DNA of 64,000 nt from Mycobacterium sp. 852002-50816_SCH5313054-b (lineage in GTDB: Bacteria > Actinomycetota > Actinomycetes > Mycobacteriales > Mycobacteriaceae), in contig NZ_LZIC01000002.1 of the NCBI RefSeq assembly GCF_001667185.1, positions 1 to 64,000 on the forward strand. The letters run 5' to 3'. Positions 60,693 to 64,000 of this stretch are shown here, in pieces. The notes beneath the pieces are model-generated. The model saw only the letters and a program-made list of their open reading frames with translations, was not told the DNA's origin and did no database searches. The position numbers and the translations under genes are program-made. The stretch's first letter is position 1, and each line of letters starts with the position of its first letter.

Positions 60693-62924
60693 CTACTCAG
60701 CGGAATATTCGAACCCGCCGCCTTCGTTGCCGATGTCGGGCCCAGAAGTATCAGCATCGGTGGAAGGATCGTCCCCTTCGACCTCCCCTTCCTGGTCGCC
60801 ACCTTGCATCTCGTCTACAGCTTCTGCTGAAGTCGCCCCCGCATCGCTTTCTAGCCACTCGTCAATTTCTGCTGCTGTGATGTCAAACCATTTTATAAGT
60901 GCCTGCCGGACCTCCGTTGATGCGTCCTTGAGGCCCCGCTGCTTTCGTTCCTGTTCGGTCAGTTCGGGATGAGATGTCCTTAAAGCACGGGACTTTTCAC
61001 CGGCAACATAGTTGACGTAGGCGCGCCTTGCTGAGTCACGGAGTAATTTCAGCGCGCCCTCGTCCAGGACGCCGCCCATTTCAGACAAAGATTGGGGCGA
61101 CATAAGGATTTCCAACCAGAAGTAACGGAACTGGACGGCGCGAGGGGTGTCCATGTTGGTTACGATATTCAGTGCATGCTTCGGGAAATCTTCCCTTCGT
61201 TTGGCTAGGACCAATCGTCGATCATAATCTCCGGTTGTCTTACTCAGCATCCAGTTGTTAATCCCGCGGGCTAATTTGTCGGCTAGGTCAACGACACTCG
61301 CTTCTCCGGAGCGGGCTTTGCGGAACACCGTGGCAAGAGTTAGTGCAATCCCGAGCTGACAAGCATGGGTGTTCATCGCCTGATAGACCTGGTTGGCGTC
61401 GTCTCTTCTGTTGCGCTTACCCAACAGCTGGTTAGCACGGAGGTACTCAAATTCGCCTTGCTTTTCAGCGATCATGTCCCATGCCTTTACGACGTCCGGC
61501 TTTGGTGACCTGGTCGCGGGCGGCTGGTCTTGCCAGTGGGTTGCGGAATCTCGAAGTGTCCAGTACATGCCAACACCGCTAAACAAGGCCTCGGTCGCGA
61601 GGGTCGCAATAGCATCATCGGCCAACCACGTTTCCTTAAGCTGCGACATTGCCCGTGCGTGCGCTGCCCATGGCTCGATCTTGCTGAGGAGTGTCAACAA
61701 CGCACTGCCCCAGGTGCTTTGGTACCGCTCGGTGAGCTCTTCAACTGCGGACTCAGGAAAGTTTTTGTTGCCGAGCTCATCTCGCGAGAACGACACGTCC
61801 CCGTCTATAATCGCGGGAGGAAACAGGGACTTCACGTCCAACTGTTCACGCATAAAGCGGTTGCGTAGCTCTTCGGGCTCTCGACTGCCAATCGGCACGT
61901 CGACGTCATTGACGTACTTGCTTGGGCCGAAAACAGCTCGATTTACCATCTCCTTAAGCGCATTTATATTGGTAAGCGCTGACCAACGGGCGGACTGCGT
62001 AGTCTTGGTTCCAGGGTTGTCGTATTCGACACAGTAGAGAGGCAGGTACTCATTGTCATCTTGGTTGCGCAGCTGAGTTAGCGTCGTCCGCGTCAATATG
62101 TTGATGAGCTCTCCGTCGGAAAGCAATATTAGTCGCGATTCACTGGGCGTCCGCGCTTCTTTATTCACGTCAACGAAGAGCTTGCGAGCAGCTTTATGAG
62201 GCTGCTTACCTTGACCGAAAAGCTCGGGGAACCAAAGCAAAGTGACCGGGACTTCAATATCATTGATCGTTTGACTTTTTAGGAGGTCCTTAATCCGCGC
62301 CTCGTAGAAATATCGATATCGGGCGCCCGTTCCGCTCTGCCAACTATTACGAATCGTACGGTCAATTGCGAGAAGTGCCATTGCACGGTGCTGCCCGTCA
62401 ATAACTACGATCCGGCAAAACTCGCTGTTCCACCACAGTTGGCCTAATGCAACAGGATTCAGATCTCCAGCCTCGTTGAGTAGGCGCCTCACGCGAAGGT
62501 GCTGGCCAGCGTCCTGTTGGCTCCACGGTAGTGCCTCGGCCGTCGTCTGCGTGGCCGCGTCGAACTCGGGGAATTCCGATGGTTGTTGCCCGGAGAATGG
62601 CAGGGCAACGGCAACAATCGGGGGGAAGAATGCTGGACCAGTCCAGTCCTGATCCATGAGGTACGGCACCAGGCTGACGGCGACTCGATGGTCATCGAGA
62701 TCGCGTTGTAGAAGCTGGTTGAAATCCAATTCCTCAGATGGCAGGACCTCGCGGACCGGCACCAAATGCTGGGTCAGCCGACGCTCGGGGTCGGTGGCAT
62801 CCGGCCCCAGACGGGCCTTGGTCATCAAATACGCGACTTTTCCTGCCGGCGTTGAGAACTCGCCCAGGATGCCTTGCGCGTGGTTCTGAAAGGCGGGGGC
62901 GGCACCAAGGTTGCTGAGGGTCAT
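60693..62924 (-). CDS. Large DGQHR-domain (DndB-like) protein
   Basis: A 743-residue protein with the DGQHR motif at residues 176-180 in FCRIVVIDGQHRAMALLAID, followed by a GARYRYFYEARIKDLL segment, FVDVNKEARTPSESRLILLS (the DndB-like second motif), long helical regions and an acidic C-terminus. It is about twice as long as DndB at 53961 and only shares the core domain. It follows the GIY-YIG-like gene after 2 bp and converges on the dnd operon. ParB/DGQHR folds bind nucleotides and DNA; its role here is unknown. GC is low, with AT-rich codons unusual for mycobacteria. Confidence 0.75.
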   Translation of the reverse strand: MTLSNLGAAPAFQNHAQGILGEFSTPAGKVAYLMTKARLGPDATDPERRLTQHLVPVREVLPSEELDFNQLLQRDLDDHRVAVSLVPYLMDQDWTGPAFFPPIVAVALPFSGQQPSEFPEFDAATQTTAEALPWSQQDAGQHLRVRRLLNEAGDLNPVALGQLWWNSEFCRIVVIDGQHRAMALLAIDRTIRNSWQSGTGARYRYFYEARIKDLLKSQTINDIEVPVTLLWFPELFGQGKQPHKAARKLFVDVNKEARTPSESRLILLSDGELINILTRTTLTQLRNQDDNEYLPLYCVEYDNPGTKTTQSARWSALTNINALKEMVNRAVFGPSKYVNDVDVPIGSREPEELRNRFMREQLDVKSLFPPAIIDGDVSFSRDELGNKNFPESAVEELTERYQSTWGSALLTLLSKIEPWAAHARAMSQLKETWLADDAIATLATEALFSGVGMYWTLRDSATHWQDQPPATRSPKPDVVKAWDMIAEKQGEFEYLRANQLLGKRNRRDDANQVYQAMNTHACQLGIALTLATVFRKARSGEASVVDLADKLARGINNWMLSKTTGDYDRRLVLAKRREDFPKHALNIVTNMDTPRAVQFRYFWLEILMSPQSLSEMGGVLDEGALKLLRDSARRAYVNYVAGEKSRALRTSHPELTEQERKQRGLKDASTEVRQALIKWFDITAAEIDEWLESDAGATSAEAVDEMQGGDQEGEVEGDDPSTDADTSGPDIGNEGGGFEYSAE

Positions 62925-62926
62925 TC

Positions 62927-63658
62927 TTATCGCCTTCCGAGTACAGGTAGAAAAATTCGCTGCAATATCCACTCGGCTGTTTTGGCGACATCTCTGGCCG
63001 AGGGTGTTGTGTCGTCGTCATCCGATGAGCCCAAGCTCGCCGGGAGAACCCAACATTGGAGATAGTCAAGCTGGAGTCCGGTCGCGGCGAGCCGGAAGCC
63101 AAATGATTCGCCCTCGAACTGCATCCGGGCCGCCAGGGTTGGGTCTTGGCGCAGCGCTGCACGCGCATTTTCGTATGCCGCCATATGTTCGCCGAGTCGT
63201 GTTCGCAGGTTGGTTGCGACGCCAATATAGAGGGGACTTGCAAATACCGGCGTTGCCGCCCGGAGCAGTGAGATCAGTAGCCTTCGGACGTTGGGATGCG
63301 CCGCTAGCTCGCCTAGATATGCACCAACCGCCGTGTCTTGGTGGTCTGGTGGTACATCAGCGATCGAGCTGCGTCGCAAAGTGCCTGCCCATGGGAGCTG
63401 GTAAGTGCCCTTGCCTGTCACATTAACGGGACTGGGTTCGTGGATTCGTGCGTATGAAGCTATGGCGCTACTCAGGTATCCCACAGCCAGGTCAAACCCA
63501 TCCTTTTCGTGCGGCTTCCAGTCCTCGTCTGCCAGTCCTAGCTGGGCATACCAGGCGTAGATCCCAGCCGACTCCGGTGCCCTGTCAAGGTCAAGTGGAC
63601 TGAGGTGCTGAGGACCTTCTACATGGGCACCACTGTGATCTGGCACGTTGCAGATCAT
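62927..63658 (-). CDS. GIY-YIG-like nuclease with a long insertion
   Basis: A 243-residue protein. GIY lies at 32-34 (AGIYAWYAQLG) and YIG at 144-146 (SPLYIGVATNLRTRLGEHM) with a following Arg (152 or 154) and Glu229 near the end (AEWILQRIFLPVL), the expected catalytic residues. The 110-residue gap between GIY and YIG is far longer than the normal 10-15. First gene of an operon with the DGQHR protein, adjacent to a Dnd system; a restriction-type nuclease is a reasonable inference. Start ATG 63658. Confidence 0.7.
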   Translation of the reverse strand: MICNVPDHSGAHVEGPQHLSPLDLDRAPESAGIYAWYAQLGLADEDWKPHEKDGFDLAVGYLSSAIASYARIHEPSPVNVTGKGTYQLPWAGTLRRSSIADVPPDHQDTAVGAYLGELAAHPNVRRLLISLLRAATPVFASPLYIGVATNLRTRLGEHMAAYENARAALRQDPTLAARMQFEGESFGFRLAATGLQLDYLQCWVLPASLGSSDDDDTTPSARDVAKTAEWILQRIFLPVLGRR

Positions 63659-64000
63659 AGGTAATACGTCAAGTTATGACCGCCATCGGCACTCGCCGCG
63701 CCGTGCGCTGACGCTCAGGATGCCATTCTGGTGCATGCCGGTTCTTGTCTGCTTGTAGCGACGAATTGGTCTGACGGTCCGGGGCGGACAATCGGGCAAT
63801 GTTTAGGCATCGACGCATGTCGTAGATGGGGTTGAGATAAGTTCACCCACCGGTGACCAGCGTGTCGTTCCGCATGTTCGGCTTCGGCTCCGGAGCGAGA
63901 TCAGCCTGGTGAATATCTGACCATTGGGTGAAACGTACCGACCGGTTGGCGTGTCATGGCGAGCGGCGGCGGCCAACGGACGAGCGCCGGAACCCATGGT
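63659..64000. other. Right flank beyond the island, no intact gene
   Basis: No complete gene is visible in these 342 bp. The stretch 63659-63842 has short open frames without family features; the rest holds a frameshifted Mce-like fragment on the minus strand. The upstream promoter of the GIY-YIG/DGQHR operon must lie here. Confidence 0.5.
63843..64000 (-). pseudogene. Frameshifted fragment resembling an Mce protein C-terminus
   Basis: From the right edge the minus strand reads ARPLAAAARHDTPTGRYVSP then NGQIFT, and after a one-base shift continues QADLAPEPKPNMRNDTLVTG and stops at 63843. GRYVxPxGQ-x-x-TQADL is the pattern at the end of many mycobacterial Mce-family proteins. The shift lies in ATATTCACCAGG. 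The gene would extend beyond the window; assignment is tentative. Confidence 0.4.

Noticed and set aside
47725..63675. TAATACG present near both island borders as a possible attachment-site direct repeat.
   Set aside because: Seven bases are expected by chance at this spacing, flanking bases do not match, and no integrase or tRNA gene is seen.
1..64000. CRISPR arrays, tRNA or rRNA genes, complete insertion sequences.
   Set aside because: No regularly spaced repeats, no cloverleaf with a TTCRA loop and acceptor pairing, and no transposase-like protein was seen on either strand.

Overview
The window is chromosomal DNA of a mycobacterium. The evidence is a PE/PPE pair with the usual motifs, a DUF222 (13E12-type) gene, F420-dependent and LLM flavin oxidoreductases, P450s, a DUF732 secreted protein, an LpqH-like lipoprotein, mycothiol/DinB-fold proteins, Ser/Thr kinases, an Mce-like remnant, and high GC with GTG starts. 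I saw no rRNA, tRNA, CRISPR array or complete insertion sequence.

Region 1 to 47.6 kb is ordinary mycobacterial chromosome rich in small-molecule catabolism. It holds a DUF222 fragment at the edge; an XRE-cupin regulator diverging from a thioredoxin-reductase-like flavoprotein plus methyltransferase; an AveC-like membrane protein diverging from TetR-P450; and a tightly overlapping operon of hydrolase, SDR and LLM oxidoreductase. These are followed by a rhodanese, a GT4 glycosyltransferase, a TetR/FAD monooxygenase pair, an AAA ATPase, a Na+/H+ antiporter, a Cys-rich protein next to a MauE-thioredoxin fusion, and an ECF41 sigma factor with its SDR partner. After a run of small secreted and membrane proteins come a TetR with a perfect operator, the PE-PPE pair, two membrane Ser/Thr kinases, two VapBC-type modules, a glycolate-oxidase-like enzyme, a PhyH dioxygenase, a PHP hydrolase, a second P450 and a VOC protein.

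Region 47.6 to 63.7 kb is an accessory island with visibly lower GC and less biased codon use, flanked by gene debris. Its core is a DNA phosphorothioation (Dnd) system: dndA diverges from an overlapping dndB-dndC-dndD-dndE operon that ends in a PT-associated methyltransferase. The known PT-dependent restriction genes (dndFGH, sspE) are not visible. Instead the Dnd core is flanked by two unusual two-gene units: (i) a large AAA+ ATPase with an alpha-toroid-like N-terminus, translationally coupled to a histidine-triad (HIT) protein, followed by a convergent small membrane protein; (ii) a 743-residue DGQHR-domain protein preceded by a GIY-YIG-like protein whose GIY and YIG motifs are 110 residues apart. 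DndA supplies sulfur, DndC/D/E make the modification, and DndB is the regulator. The flanking units are candidate effectors; that role is inference from position.

The right edge carries a frameshifted fragment resembling the C-terminus of an Mce protein, so the chromosome probably resumes there. Noncoding structure includes palindromic operators before three TetR genes, palindromes at both VapB starts, and a dispersed repeat present as a long inverted repeat at 39.3 kb and as a single copy at 6.9 kb.
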